Source of the DNA: an uncultured Sphingomonadaceae bacterium
Lineage (GTDB): Bacteria > Pseudomonadota > Alphaproteobacteria > Sphingomonadales > Sphingomonadaceae
NCBI GenBank assembly: GCA_947258815.1
Contig: CAMYJW010000002.1
Span: forward strand, 1 to 40,277
Direction of reading: 5' to 3'
Length of the DNA: 40,277 nt
A model generated the notes under the pieces. That model was not told where the DNA came from, did no database searches, and worked only from the letters and a program-made list of their open reading frames with translations. Within the stretch, counting starts at the first letter, position 1, and every line of letters begins with the position of its first letter. A program made the translations under genes and the position numbers. Below, in pieces: positions 8,374 to 16,864 of the stretch.

Positions 8374-9162
8374 ATGATCACCTTGCTCTCACCGGCGAAG
8401 AAGCTGAATTTTGCAACGCCTGAAACCCGGCTGGAAGTGACGCGGCCACGCCTTGCCCAAGACACGCGCGAGATTGCCGGCGTTGCCAAGCAGCAATCCG
8501 CAGCAGACCTGAAACGGCTGATGCACATTTCAGACAAGCTGGCAGCGCTTAATGCAGAGCGGTTCGAAGCGTTTGACCTTGATGGACGCAGCAACTCGGC
8601 CGAACCGGCCGGGCTGGTTTTCGATGGCGATGTCTATTGGGGGCTTGAGGCGAAAACCATGGATGACGGCACGCTTGCCTATGCGCAGGATAATTTGCGC
8701 ATTCTGTCGGGGCTTTATGGCCTGCTGCGTCCGATGGATGCGATCCAGCCCTACCGGCTTGAAATGGGCACGAAGATGGAAAATCCGCGCGGGAAATCTT
8801 TATACGATTTCTGGGGAAGCCGGATCGCGGAAGCGCTGAAAGACGATCTGTCCGCGCATGAGGATCAAACAGTCGTAAACCTGGCCTCCAACGAATATTT
8901 CAAGGCCGTGGATACGAACGCACTTTCCAGCCCGGTCATCACCGCATCGTTTCTGAATGTGAAAGACGGCGAAGCGCGCAGGCTGATGTATCATGTGAAA
9001 TTCGCGCGGGGATTGATGGCCCGCTGGATCATGGAAAACCGGGTTGATCGCGCCGAGGGGCTCAAGGATTTTAACGCCGAAGGCTATGCTTTCGATTCCA
9101 GCGCTTCAACCAGCGACGAGCTGGTGTTTACCCGCAAGCAGCCGCCGGTGAAGAAGAAGTAG
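8374..9162 (+). CDS. yaaA: YaaA family peroxide-stress protein (DUF328)
   Basis: The protein is 262 residues, the normal family length. Family segments seen are the start MITLLSPAKKLNF, FDGDVYWGL, ILSGLYGLLRPMD, YRLEMGTKM, NLASNEYFKAV and the C-terminal FNAEGYAFDSSAST. In E. coli YaaA limits damage from hydrogen peroxide, apparently by lowering free iron and DNA damage. It is cytoplasmic. AGGAGG at 8356-8361 sits 12 bases before the ATG, a little far. A nearer ATG at 8364 is out of frame and leads only to a 19-codon ORF. It is a single gene, convergent with wecC. The 220 bases upstream show no gene. Confidence 0.93.
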   Translation: MITLLSPAKKLNFATPETRLEVTRPRLAQDTREIAGVAKQQSAADLKRLMHISDKLAALNAERFEAFDLDGRSNSAEPAGLVFDGDVYWGLEAKTMDDGTLAYAQDNLRILSGLYGLLRPMDAIQPYRLEMGTKMENPRGKSLYDFWGSRIAEALKDDLSAHEDQTVVNLASNEYFKAVDTNALSSPVITASFLNVKDGEARRLMYHVKFARGLMARWIMENRVDRAEGLKDFNAEGYAFDSSASTSDELVFTRKQPPVKKK

Positions 9163-9177
9163 CGGCTTGCCGCTTCG

Positions 9178-9203
9178 GGGTTAACCTGCGGGCGGCTTAA
9201 CCC
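9178..9203. terminator. possible bidirectional terminator between yaaA and wecC
   Basis: GGGTTAA (9178-9184) and TTAACCC (9197-9203) form a 7-base inverted repeat with a 12-base loop, and the right arm covers the wecC stop codon. There is no clear T-run, so termination is only inferred from the position between convergent genes. Confidence 0.3.
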
Positions 9204-10498
9204 GCGAGGCGCAGATCTTCTGCCAGAACGGGCACGGCCTTGGGCTGATCGGGCCAGATGCCGCGGGTATCGTAAACCAGCTTGTCTGCACGTTCGGCAA
9301 GCGGGACGACCCGGAAAATATCATGGTCCACGAGCGCGATCAGAATGTCGCACTCTTCAAGCGCGGTATCGATATCGATCAGGGTTGCGCCGGTGCCGGT
9401 GAATTCGATGGGCAGTTCGGCGGCATAAGGCTCAACCACCTGAATCCGGCTGCCAAACTTGCGTGCCAGCGTTGCGGCAACAAGGCGGGCAGGGCTTTCG
9501 CGGAAATCGTCGATGTTGGCTTTGAAGGCAAGGCCAAGGCAGGCGACGCGCGCATTGGGATGGGCTTCGACCAGCGCTTCGGCATGGCCTATAACGTGGC
9601 GGATCTTGCCATCGTTCACGCCGCGCGCGGTGCGGATCAGCGGCGATTCTTCGGGCGCGCCATGGACGATGAACCACGGATCGACCGCGATGCAGTGCCC
9701 GCCCACGCCGGGGCCGGGCTGCAGGATGTTGACGCGCGGATGGCGGTTGGCCAGCCGGATCACTTCCCACACATCAAGGCCCATGCGGTCTGAAATGATC
9801 GAAAGTTCGTTGGCGAACGCGATATTCACGTCGCGATAGGCATTCTCGACCAGCTTGGTCATTTCGGCGGAACGCGCATCGGTGGTGATGCATTCGCCGC
9901 GCACGAAACGCTTGTAAAACGCCAGCGCCTTGCGCGCGCAGCGTGGTGAAATTCCACCGATAGAGCGATCGTTGTTGGTCAGTTCTTCCAGAATCTTGCC
10001 GGGCAGCACGCGTTCGGGGCAATAGGCGATGGAAATATCCGGGGTCTGCCCGGTGCGCCCGGGACACTTGAGATCGGGGCGCTGTTCGCAGATCATGTCG
10101 CGCAGCTGTTCGGTTGTGCCAACCGGCGAAGTGGATTCCAGAATGATCACGTCGCCCTGTTTCAGCACCGGCGCAATCGCGCGTCCGGCGGACAGGACAT
10201 AGGAAATGTCAGGCGCGTGATTATCGTCAAACGGTGTGGGCACCGCGATCACGAACACGTCGGCGGCTTCAGGTCGGGTTGCGGCGCTTAACAGGCCGCG
10301 TGACACCACGCCCTGAACCAGACCATCCAGATCGACTTCCTCGATATGGATTTCGCCGCGGTTGATCGTTTCCACCACCTGTTCCGAAACGTCCACGCCC
10401 AGCACCTTGCAGCCCGCGCGGGCAATGATGGCGGCGGTTGGCAGGCCGATATAGCCCAGGCCAACAACACAGACGTTGGGCTTGGTATCAGATTTCAT
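9197..10498 (-). CDS. wecC: UDP-N-acetyl-D-mannosamine dehydrogenase
   Basis: The protein is 433 residues of the UDP-glucose/GDP-mannose dehydrogenase family. The N-terminal Rossmann motif is VCVVGLGYIGLPTAA; ILESTSPVGTT and YCPERVLPG follow. The catalytic cysteine lies in GPGVGGHCIAVDPWF, and the C-terminal UDP-binding domain has LGLAFKANIDDFRESPA. It oxidises UDP-ManNAc to UDP-ManNAcA for surface polysaccharide. The ATG at 10498 fits the family start; the longer open frame (to 10621) lies inside wecB. It overlaps the wecB stop by 11 bases, so the two genes are coupled and supply consecutive steps of one pathway. Confidence 0.92.
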   Translation of the reverse strand: MKSDTKPNVCVVGLGYIGLPTAAIIARAGCKVLGVDVSEQVVETINRGEIHIEEVDLDGLVQGVVSRGLLSAATRPEAADVFVIAVPTPFDDNHAPDISYVLSAGRAIAPVLKQGDVIILESTSPVGTTEQLRDMICEQRPDLKCPGRTGQTPDISIAYCPERVLPGKILEELTNNDRSIGGISPRCARKALAFYKRFVRGECITTDARSAEMTKLVENAYRDVNIAFANELSIISDRMGLDVWEVIRLANRHPRVNILQPGPGVGGHCIAVDPWFIVHGAPEESPLIRTARGVNDGKIRHVIGHAEALVEAHPNARVACLGLAFKANIDDFRESPARLVAATLARKFGSRIQVVEPYAAELPIEFTGTGATLIDIDTALEECDILIALVDHDIFRVVPLAERADKLVYDTRGIWPDQPKAVPVLAEDLRLAG

Positions 10499-11627
10499 GC
10501 GCGAGCAGCTCCACAATCCGGCGCGCGGCCTGGCCGTCCCCGAACGGGTTGTGGGCCTGCGCCATTTTCTCGTAGGCGCCCTTATCGTCGAGCAAGGTTG
10601 ATATTTCGGTAACGATAACATCGCTGTCAGTTCCGACGAGTTTCGCCGTGCCCGCCGCCACGCCTTCCGGGCGTTCGGTGGTTTCGCGCATCACCAGAAC
10701 CGGCTTGCCCAGTGCGGGGGCTTCTTCCTGCACACCGCCGCTGTCTGTCAGCATGATTTCAGACAAATCGAGCAGCCGGGCAAAGTTGGGATAATCAAGC
10801 GGCTCGATCATCGCGACATTGCCAAGGCCGGACAGCGCATCGTCCATCACCTTGCGCACGTTGGGATTGGGATGAACCGGAAAGATCAGCGCAACATCGT
10901 CGCGCGCGGCAATCCGGCGCACGGCATCGGCTATCGCTTCCAGCCCGCCGCCAAAATTTTCGCGCCGGTGGCTGGTAACGCCGATGATGCGCTTGCCGGA
11001 AAATCGCTGTTCCAGTTCCGTCAGCGCTGTTGCCAGCGAGGGTGTGTCCGCGATCCGTCCGGTCACCCATTGCAGCGCGTCGATCACGGTGTTGCCGGTG
11101 ATGTGAACGCGCGCCGGGTCTGTGTTCTCAGCCTTTAGCGCACTGGCCGATGTTTGCGTGGGTGCAAAATGCAGGCTGGCCATCGATCCGATGATCTTGC
11201 GGTTCACCTCTTCGGGCCACGGATGATAGATATTGCCCGATCGCAACCCGGCTTCGACATGATCGACCGGAACCTTGCGATAATATGCGGCAAGCGCGCC
11301 GCACATGGCCGTCGCGGTATCGCCCTGAACGATCACGCGCGCGGGCTGCACATCGTCCATCACGCCGCCAAGTCCGGTCAGCAGCCTTGCAGTCAGCTCA
11401 TCAAGCGACTGGTCGGGCTTCATCACGTCAAGATCATGGTCCGGCGTGATCCCGGCAATATCAAGCACCTGATCCAGCATTTCGCGGTGCTGCGCGGAAA
11501 CGCATACGCGGCAATCGAAGCGCGGGTCTGCCTTGAGGGCATTGACCACGGGAAACAGTTTGATCGCTTCGGGCCGGGTGCCGAAGATAACAAGAATACG
11601 GGCAGGCTGTGTCATGGCCATGGCCAT
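10488..11627 (-). CDS. wecB: UDP-N-acetylglucosamine 2-epimerase (non-hydrolysing)
   Basis: The protein is about 379 residues. Signatures are ILVIFGTRPEAIKLFPVV, SAQHREMLDQVL, VQGDTATAM, VEAGLRSG, HRRENFG, PVHPNPNVR, LTDSGGVQEEAPALGKPVLVMRETTERPEG and VGTD. It interconverts UDP-GlcNAc and UDP-ManNAc in the cytoplasm and feeds wecC, which overlaps its end. Three in-frame ATGs within the first five codons (11627, 11621, 11615) leave the exact start open, and none has a strong ribosome site. The product pathway is a ManNAcA-containing polysaccharide. The flippase and glycosyltransferase elsewhere in this window are not obviously in the same operon. Confidence 0.93.
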   Translation of the reverse strand: MAMAMTQPARILVIFGTRPEAIKLFPVVNALKADPRFDCRVCVSAQHREMLDQVLDIAGITPDHDLDVMKPDQSLDELTARLLTGLGGVMDDVQPARVIVQGDTATAMCGALAAYYRKVPVDHVEAGLRSGNIYHPWPEEVNRKIIGSMASLHFAPTQTSASALKAENTDPARVHITGNTVIDALQWVTGRIADTPSLATALTELEQRFSGKRIIGVTSHRRENFGGGLEAIADAVRRIAARDDVALIFPVHPNPNVRKVMDDALSGLGNVAMIEPLDYPNFARLLDLSEIMLTDSGGVQEEAPALGKPVLVMRETTERPEGVAAGTAKLVGTDSDVIVTEISTLLDDKGAYEKMAQAHNPFGDGQAARRIVELLAHEI

Positions 11628-11635
11628 ACCATGTG

Positions 11636-11647
11636 ATGGTTAACCAT
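11636..11647. promoter_or_regulatory. 12-base perfect palindrome upstream of wecB
   Basis: ATGGTTAACCAT is a perfect palindrome lying 9 bases before the first wecB start codon. It could be an operator or chance; it does not extend further on either side. Confidence 0.25.
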
Positions 11648-11780
11648 GTCGTAAGGGCTGGCCGGGACAGCGCCAAAAACCCGGCGCAATGTCCAAAAAA
11701 TCTGCAAGGATGCTGGAAACGATCGCTCCGGCGTTTTAGAGCGTGATCAAACAGAAAGAACATTGAGAGGGAGTGGCCGC

Positions 11781-12707
11781 GTGCCTGAAGAAACAAAACA
11801 GTTCAGCGAATTTCCGACCGAACATGCCTTCCGGCACAAGCTGAGCGCGGACGGGCGCGAATCGCTGGCGCATATTTTTCTGCTGCCCGAACAGGGCGCG
11901 GCGGGCTTTATCTATCCCAGCATGCTCGGCACGGGTGAGGCCAAGGCGCAGGCGTGTTTCTTCGGTCCGCAGTTTCCCGATCAGGTGGCCGAAACGTTCG
12001 AGGGCCCGATTGCGGACGATATGAACTTTGACGATTGGCGTCTGGGGGCGCTGCGCATGCAAGTGGTGGAGCCTTACAAGCGCGTCGATCTCAACTGGGA
12101 TGGTGATCGGATCAAGGTCAATGCCCGGTTCGATGCCACGCACCCTCCATATCCGTTCAGCACGCACCCGCGCGGAAATCCGCCCTATTTTGGCGATAAC
12201 CGCACCGAGCAACATGGCCGCGTGGTTGCCGATATCGAGATTGACGGCGTGAAGTTTCAGCATGAAGGCCTGCTGGTCCGCGATCACAGCTGGGGGCCGC
12301 GCATCTGGGGGCTGAACCAGCATTACAAGTGGATTCACGCAACGACGGGCGAAAGCTCGATCCACTTTTTCGAAATGCAGGGCTTTGGCCGCACCGAAAT
12401 TCGCGGGTTTCTGTTCAAGGACGGGATCATGCGCCATCTGGCCAATGTCGATTATGATTTCACGTATGACGATGCGATGTTGCAAAAGACATTTCAGATG
12501 ACCGTCACCGATACCGACGGGCGCAAATCCACGGTCGATTATGAAGTGTTTACCGTGCTGCAATCGTCACACGATCCCAAAACCTGCATCAATACCGGGG
12601 CGGCAACCATTGAATTTGATGGAAAGCCCGGCGTGGGCGTGTGCGAGTTCAGCTGGAACAGGGACTATTTTGACTTCGCCAGGGGTTATGTCGAAAGGTT
12701 TGGCTGA
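11781..12707 (+). CDS. DUF7064-like protein of unknown function
   Basis: The protein is about 308 residues, with no signal peptide or membrane helix. It looks like a beta-rich, lipocalin/AttH-related protein of the DUF7064/DUF7065 type common in sphingomonads and actinobacteria. Characteristic stretches are HLSWGPR-like DHSWGPRIWG, HYKWIHATTGESSIHFFEMQG, and a conserved C-terminal segment with GVCEFSWNRDYF. I chose the GTG at 11781 because GAGAGGGAG precedes it by 7 bases; a TTG at 11763 is the alternative. No enzymatic residues can be assigned. Related genes are often found near lipid or steroid degradation genes, but the neighbours here (wecB, dcd) give no such clue. Confidence 0.6.
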   Translation: MPEETKQFSEFPTEHAFRHKLSADGRESLAHIFLLPEQGAAGFIYPSMLGTGEAKAQACFFGPQFPDQVAETFEGPIADDMNFDDWRLGALRMQVVEPYKRVDLNWDGDRIKVNARFDATHPPYPFSTHPRGNPPYFGDNRTEQHGRVVADIEIDGVKFQHEGLLVRDHSWGPRIWGLNQHYKWIHATTGESSIHFFEMQGFGRTEIRGFLFKDGIMRHLANVDYDFTYDDAMLQKTFQMTVTDTDGRKSTVDYEVFTVLQSSHDPKTCINTGAATIEFDGKPGVGVCEFSWNRDYFDFARGYVERFG

Positions 12708-12801
12708 AGCCGAGGGATGGGCCGATCGCATAGACGAACCGTGAGGGGATAACCGCGCCTGCACGCTTGCCCGTGCTTGCATCATCGGCCATCACAGCGC
12801 G

Positions 12802-13356
12802 ATGGCGATTCTCAGCGATAAATGGATTCGGAAGCAGGCGAGCGATCACGCGATGATCGAGCCGTTTACCGAAGCGCAGCGGCGCGGCGGATGCATTTCC
12901 TATGGTCTGTCGTCCTATGGCTATGATGCGCGGGTGGCGGACGAGTTCAAGATCTTCACCAATGTCGATTCTGCGGTGGTCGATCCCAAGGATTTCGCGT
13001 CCAACAGCTTTGTCGATCGCAAGACGGGCGTGTGCGTTATTCCGCCCAACAGTTTCGCGCTGGCGCGCACGGTTGAATATTTCCGCGTACCAAGCGACGT
13101 GCTGGTGATCTGCCTTGGCAAAAGCACCTATGCGCGCTGCGGCATCATTGTGAATGTCACCCCGCTTGAGCCGGGCTGGGAAGGGCACGTCACGCTGGAG
13201 TTTTCAAACACCACCCCGCTGCCTGCCAAAATTTACGCCAACGAAGGTGCCTGCCAGTTCCTGTTCCTGCAAGGCAACGAACAGTGCGAAACCACTTATG
13301 CAGATCGCGCGGGCAAATACATGGGGCAAAAAGGCGTAACGCTGCCCAAGTTATAG
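12802..13356 (+). CDS. dcd: dCTP deaminase
   Basis: The protein is 184 residues, the usual length. It shows SSYGYDARV (35-43), the nucleotide-binding [11 protein letters not shown] (104-114) and [21 protein letters not shown], in which Glu133 is the expected catalytic base. It deaminates dCTP to dUTP as the first step toward dTMP; the bifunctional dUTP-forming branch cannot be excluded. It is cytoplasmic and trimeric in the family. It starts with ATG at 12802 without a clear ribosome site. A hairpin begins at its stop codon. Confidence 0.95.
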   Translation: MAILSDKWIRKQASDHAMIEPFTEAQRRGGCISYGLSSYGYDARVADEFKIFTNVDSAVVDPKDFASNSFVDRKTGVCVIPPNSFALARTVEYFRVPSDVLVICLGKSTYARCGIIVNVTPLEPGWEGHVTLEFSNTTPLPAKIYANEGACQFLFLQGNEQCETTYADRAGKYMGQKGVTLPKL

Positions 13357-13399
13357 AGCGTTTTCCGTTCAGGCTGGCGCGAACGGAAAAGCAACGCTC
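13356..13399. repeat. long imperfect hairpin after dcd (palindromic element or terminator)
   Basis: TTTTCCGTTC (13361-13370) pairs perfectly with GAACGGAAAA (13381-13390). GAGCG (13356-13360) pairs with CGCTC (13395-13399) past a four-base bulge; the loop is 10 bases. It starts on the last base of the dcd stop codon. Palindromes of this 'GAGCGTTTTC...' type are scattered in alphaproteobacterial intergenic regions, so it may be both a small repeated element and the dcd terminator. The rest of the 241-base gap to 13597 shows no gene. Confidence 0.55.
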
Positions 13400-13597
13400 A
13401 TGCGCCGCGCAGGCTTATCGCGGCTTCCGATGCCGATTGATCTGCCATTGCTTCAGGATCGGGTTTGCCGTCTTTCCGCAAAGAGGTCCGGTATTGCGTG
13501 GGCTGACCGGGTTCGCATGCGCTAACCGCTGTAGCGGACGCATTTCCCCCGCCACACGGCTGGGCGCGACCCGGCCAGACCTCCGAAAATGGGTTTC

Positions 13598-15292
13598 TCA
13601 GCCGCCTTTCAGCGATCCGGCAACACCAACCAGCCGGACGAATTCCTGCCGCCAGAAATTGCCGTTCTTGCCTGCCAGCCGCGCGATATCTTCGGCGGAG
13701 AAATCGTTCATCATTTCATCGCCGCGCAAGGTCTGGCCAAACGCGGCCACCGCCGTGGCGAAGGCAAAATCGCCTGTTGGCCGCGCGGCACGCTGGATCA
13801 GGCTGGCTGGCACGGTGCGCTCAATCAGGCGAGAGGTCTTTCCGTTTGGCAGTTTGTAGCGCAGTTTCACATGCGCCAGCTCACCCGATTTACGCAGCGC
13901 GGCATCAGGAACCTTGTCCTGATAGCGGCGCGGAGCGATCCAGCCTTTGACCCCGGCAGGCACGATTTCGTAAATCGCCGTTACCTGATGGCCCGCGCCG
14001 ATATCACCCGCATCAACCTTGTCGTTATCGAAATCCTCTTCGCGCAGCGCCCGGTTTTCATACCCCAGCAAGCGATACTGGCTGACTTGCGCGGGATTGA
14101 ACTCAACCTGGATTTTCACATCCTTGGCGATCGTGAACAGCGTTGAGCTCATCTGCTCAACCAGTACTTTGCGGGCCTCAAGCGCGCTGTCGATATAGGC
14201 ATAATTGCCGTTCCCGTGATCGGCGATCTGCTCCATCATCGCTTCGTTATAGTTGCCGGTGCCAAAACCCAGCGTGGTCAGCGTGATGCCATTATCGCGT
14301 TCACGCTCGATCATTTCGATCAGCGATTTGGTATCGGACATGCCGACATTGAAATCGCCATCGGTGGCGATCAGAATTCGGTTCACCCCGCCTTCGATCA
14401 TGTTGTCGCGCGCGATATTATACGCCAGTTTGAGGCCAGCAGCTCCGGCTGTGGAACCGCCCGCCTGCAAGCGCTCCAGCGCGGCCTTGATCTTGCGTTC
14501 ATCGTTGGTCGGCTCAAGCACAAGGCCCGCCGCGCCTGCATAGACGACAATCGAAACCCGATCGCGTTTTTGCAGTTCACCGGCAAGCCCCGCCAGCGCG
14601 GTCTTGACCAGCGGCAGCTTGTCGGCGCGGTTCATCGAGCCGGAAACGTCCATCAGGAACACAAGGTTTGCGGGCGGGCGGGTATCGCGATCCAGATCAT
14701 ACCCGCGCAGACCAATGCGCAGCAGCCGGGTCTGCTCGTTCCACGGGGTCAGCGCCAGATCGGTGTTGACCGAGAACGGCGTGCCGCTGCTTTCGGGCCG
14801 GGCATAATCATAGCGGAAATAATTGATCAGCTCTTCGGTGCGCACTGCATCGCGCGGCGGCATGCGGCCTTGCGAGAGGAACCGGCGGGTGTTGGCATAA
14901 GCGCCGGTATCGACATCGACCGAGAAAGTTGAAACCGGCTCTGCCTGCGTGAGTTTGACCGGGGAGACTTCCTTGCCATCATAACGCTCACGCCCCGGAT
15001 CGGTGGCGACCATCACCGGGGGAACATGATATCCGGGATGGGCCATGCGCACTTTGCTGGCATACGCACCGCCAAGCACGGCGGCCTGAGGATGGGACCT
15101 CGGCGCGGCAACAGGCGGCGGCGGAGGGGGCGGCGGCACGTTGCCGGCTTCCTGCGCGGTGCGCTCGCCAGTCACGACGACCTGATCCGCCGTCTTCGCT
15201 TCGGTCACATCCTCGGCAGAGCGTTGCTGGGCGGCGCAGCCCGCCATAAGCGCGATCATCGAGGTTGCTGCAACAGTTCGGGCGAAACGCAT
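13598..15292 (-). CDS. VWA-domain lipoprotein (YfbK family)
   Basis: The protein is 564 residues. It is a lipoprotein with lipobox LMAGC (Cys19), followed by a proline-rich linker (eight prolines at 53-60) and a YfbK N-terminal domain (about 116-205, STFSVDVDTGAYANTRRFL). The von Willebrand A domain has an intact metal-site motif DVSGS (215-219), and a C-terminal DUF3520-like domain ends it. VWA domains bind partner proteins through a metal ion; the partner is unknown. The linker contains QVVVTGERT, which resembles the TonB boxes of sphingomonad receptors. It is monocistronic, with a hairpin just upstream of its ribosome site. Confidence 0.85.
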   Translation of the reverse strand: MRFARTVAATSMIALMAGCAAQQRSAEDVTEAKTADQVVVTGERTAQEAGNVPPPPPPPPVAAPRSHPQAAVLGGAYASKVRMAHPGYHVPPVMVATDPGRERYDGKEVSPVKLTQAEPVSTFSVDVDTGAYANTRRFLSQGRMPPRDAVRTEELINYFRYDYARPESSGTPFSVNTDLALTPWNEQTRLLRIGLRGYDLDRDTRPPANLVFLMDVSGSMNRADKLPLVKTALAGLAGELQKRDRVSIVVYAGAAGLVLEPTNDERKIKAALERLQAGGSTAGAAGLKLAYNIARDNMIEGGVNRILIATDGDFNVGMSDTKSLIEMIERERDNGITLTTLGFGTGNYNEAMMEQIADHGNGNYAYIDSALEARKVLVEQMSSTLFTIAKDVKIQVEFNPAQVSQYRLLGYENRALREEDFDNDKVDAGDIGAGHQVTAIYEIVPAGVKGWIAPRRYQDKVPDAALRKSGELAHVKLRYKLPNGKTSRLIERTVPASLIQRAARPTGDFAFATAVAAFGQTLRGDEMMNDFSAEDIARLAGKNGNFWRQEFVRLVGVAGSLKGG

Positions 15293-15305
15293 GAGAATCC
15301 CTCCA

Positions 15306-15324
15306 TTGATACTTCCCGTATCAA
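15306..15324 (-). promoter_or_regulatory. 7-base inverted repeat in the leader of the VWA lipoprotein gene
   Basis: TTGATAC (15306-15312) and GTATCAA (15318-15324) form a perfect inverted repeat with a 5-base loop. It sits directly upstream of the GGAGGG ribosome site (about 15300-15305). It could be an operator half-site pair or a leader hairpin affecting translation. Confidence 0.35.
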
Positions 15325-15379
15325 AAAGACGCCCGCGCCCGTGAACCGCGACTGAACGCCCCGTACATGCGATAAAACG

Positions 15380-16864
15380 TCAGGTTTTGGTCCCTTTTCG
15401 GAACAACAACCGGTCTTCCTCGCCAAATCCGCGATGCCAGATCACATAGCCATAGACACCCAGAATCGCCGGAATGCCAAATGCCAGTTCGGCCCATTCA
15501 GGCAGGAATTGTGTCGCCGCCCAGCCAACCAGAACCGCAGGCGCCGCAGCCCAGACCAGCGCCCAGCGCCAGTTGTTTACCCGCTCTTCAAGGATGCGCG
15601 AAAGCACGATCGATTTGACGATCGAAGCGAACGCCAGTGAGAGGCCCAGCGCCAGTGCTGCGGCGGCAGCGCGCCACAGCTGGCCGAAACCCATCGCTTC
15701 AACCAGCATGATCCCGCCAATGGTGAGTACCACCTGCAAGGCAATCGTCGCAATTGAGAGAAACAGGTTGCGCACCCGCGCGACATAAATCAGCGCCGCT
15801 TCGCTGACGACCGCCGTGGCCGCGACCACTTCTGCCGCCAGCAGAAATGCCAGCGCACCCGTGCCGCCCACAAATTCCGGCCCGACCAGCCCCATCACCC
15901 CTTCGCCGGGAATGCCAAGCGCCAGTGCAACGCCGGCCTGCGCTGCGATAATCCAGAAACCCACCTGGCGGACCTGCCGCGCAATCGCTGCATAATCACG
16001 CTCTTTCAGGCTGCGGGTGATGACCGGGCCAAGGATCGGCTCAAAACTGGTTTTAAGCTTCTGCGGCAAGCTGGCGACTTGCTGCGCGACATAATACACG
16101 CCCACCGCCGCGGGCGTTGCGAAGAAACCAAGGATCAGGATATCGGCACGCCGGGTGCCCCATTCGATGGCGTCGGCAGTGGCCAGCGGCAGGCTGCGCA
16201 AAGTCATCCGGCTGATATTGCCCAGTTGCGGACGCCATCCCTTTGGCAAGCCATAAGCGCGCACAAACGGCACCAGCGCGGTCAGCGCGGCCGCGAAGAT
16301 CGACACGATATAGGCGATGGACAGGCCATCATCGGGCGCCACCCAGATCATCGCGCCGGCCATGATCGAAAGCACCCATGGCTCTACAATGGCGCGCGCG
16401 CGCACCGTTGCGCCGATGTTGAACTTGTAGGCAAGGCCCGCCAGCCATATCTCGGTCAGCGCCAGCGGCGGAATGGCGATCACCATCAGCCGGTCGATCG
16501 CGCTGTATTCTCCGCCGGGAAACATCGGCGCGGGAAACAGCCAGAACAGCGCGGCCAGCGCGCTTGAAGCGATCAGCGCGACCAGCATGCCATCGGCAAC
16601 GACATTGGCCGGATGGTCATCCGATTCGGTCAGTCGCTGGGCCAACCCACGCTTTTCTCCCAGCGTGCACAGCATCGCGGTCAGTTCGATCACCACCAGG
16701 GCAGAAGCGAACCGACCCAGCGCCGCAGGACCATAGGCTTCGGCGCGCCCGGCAATAAACAGGAACGGGATCCGCGCGGCCAGACGCAGGAAGAACCCGA
16801 AGAAGTTGGTTCGCCCCCCTTTCGCGATTCTGGCGATGTCGTCGCTTGTGTCGGGCTCGCTCAA
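15380..16864 (-). CDS. polysaccharide flippase / Wzx-like MATE-fold membrane transporter
   Basis: The protein is 494 residues with about 12-14 hydrophobic helices spread over its length. The N-terminus (GGRTNFFGFFLRLAARIPFLFIAGR) is typical of the MurJ/Wzx oligosaccharidyl-lipid flippase superfamily. It probably moves lipid-linked saccharides across the inner membrane; the cargo is unknown. Its first four bases overlap the end of gpsA (ATGA-type junction at 16861-16864), so it is the last gene of a tsaD-gpsA-flippase run. Pairing a flippase with gpsA is unusual and probably reflects simple co-transcription. Confidence 0.8.
   Translation of the reverse strand: MSEPDTSDDIARIAKGGRTNFFGFFLRLAARIPFLFIAGRAEAYGPAALGRFASALVVIELTAMLCTLGEKRGLAQRLTESDDHPANVVADGMLVALIASSALAALFWLFPAPMFPGGEYSAIDRLMVIAIPPLALTEIWLAGLAYKFNIGATVRARAIVEPWVLSIMAGAMIWVAPDDGLSIAYIVSIFAAALTALVPFVRAYGLPKGWRPQLGNISRMTLRSLPLATADAIEWGTRRADILILGFFATPAAVGVYYVAQQVASLPQKLKTSFEPILGPVITRSLKERDYAAIARQVRQVGFWIIAAQAGVALALGIPGEGVMGLVGPEFVGGTGALAFLLAAEVVAATAVVSEAALIYVARVRNLFLSIATIALQVVLTIGGIMLVEAMGFGQLWRAAAAALALGLSLAFASIVKSIVLSRILEERVNNWRWALVWAAAPAVLVGWAATQFLPEWAELAFGIPAILGVYGYVIWHRGFGEEDRLLFRKGTKT

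Noticed and set aside
11736..11760. AGAGCGTGATCAAACAG as a copy of an interspersed palindrome
   Set aside because: Only one arm is present; no pairing partner within 60 bases.
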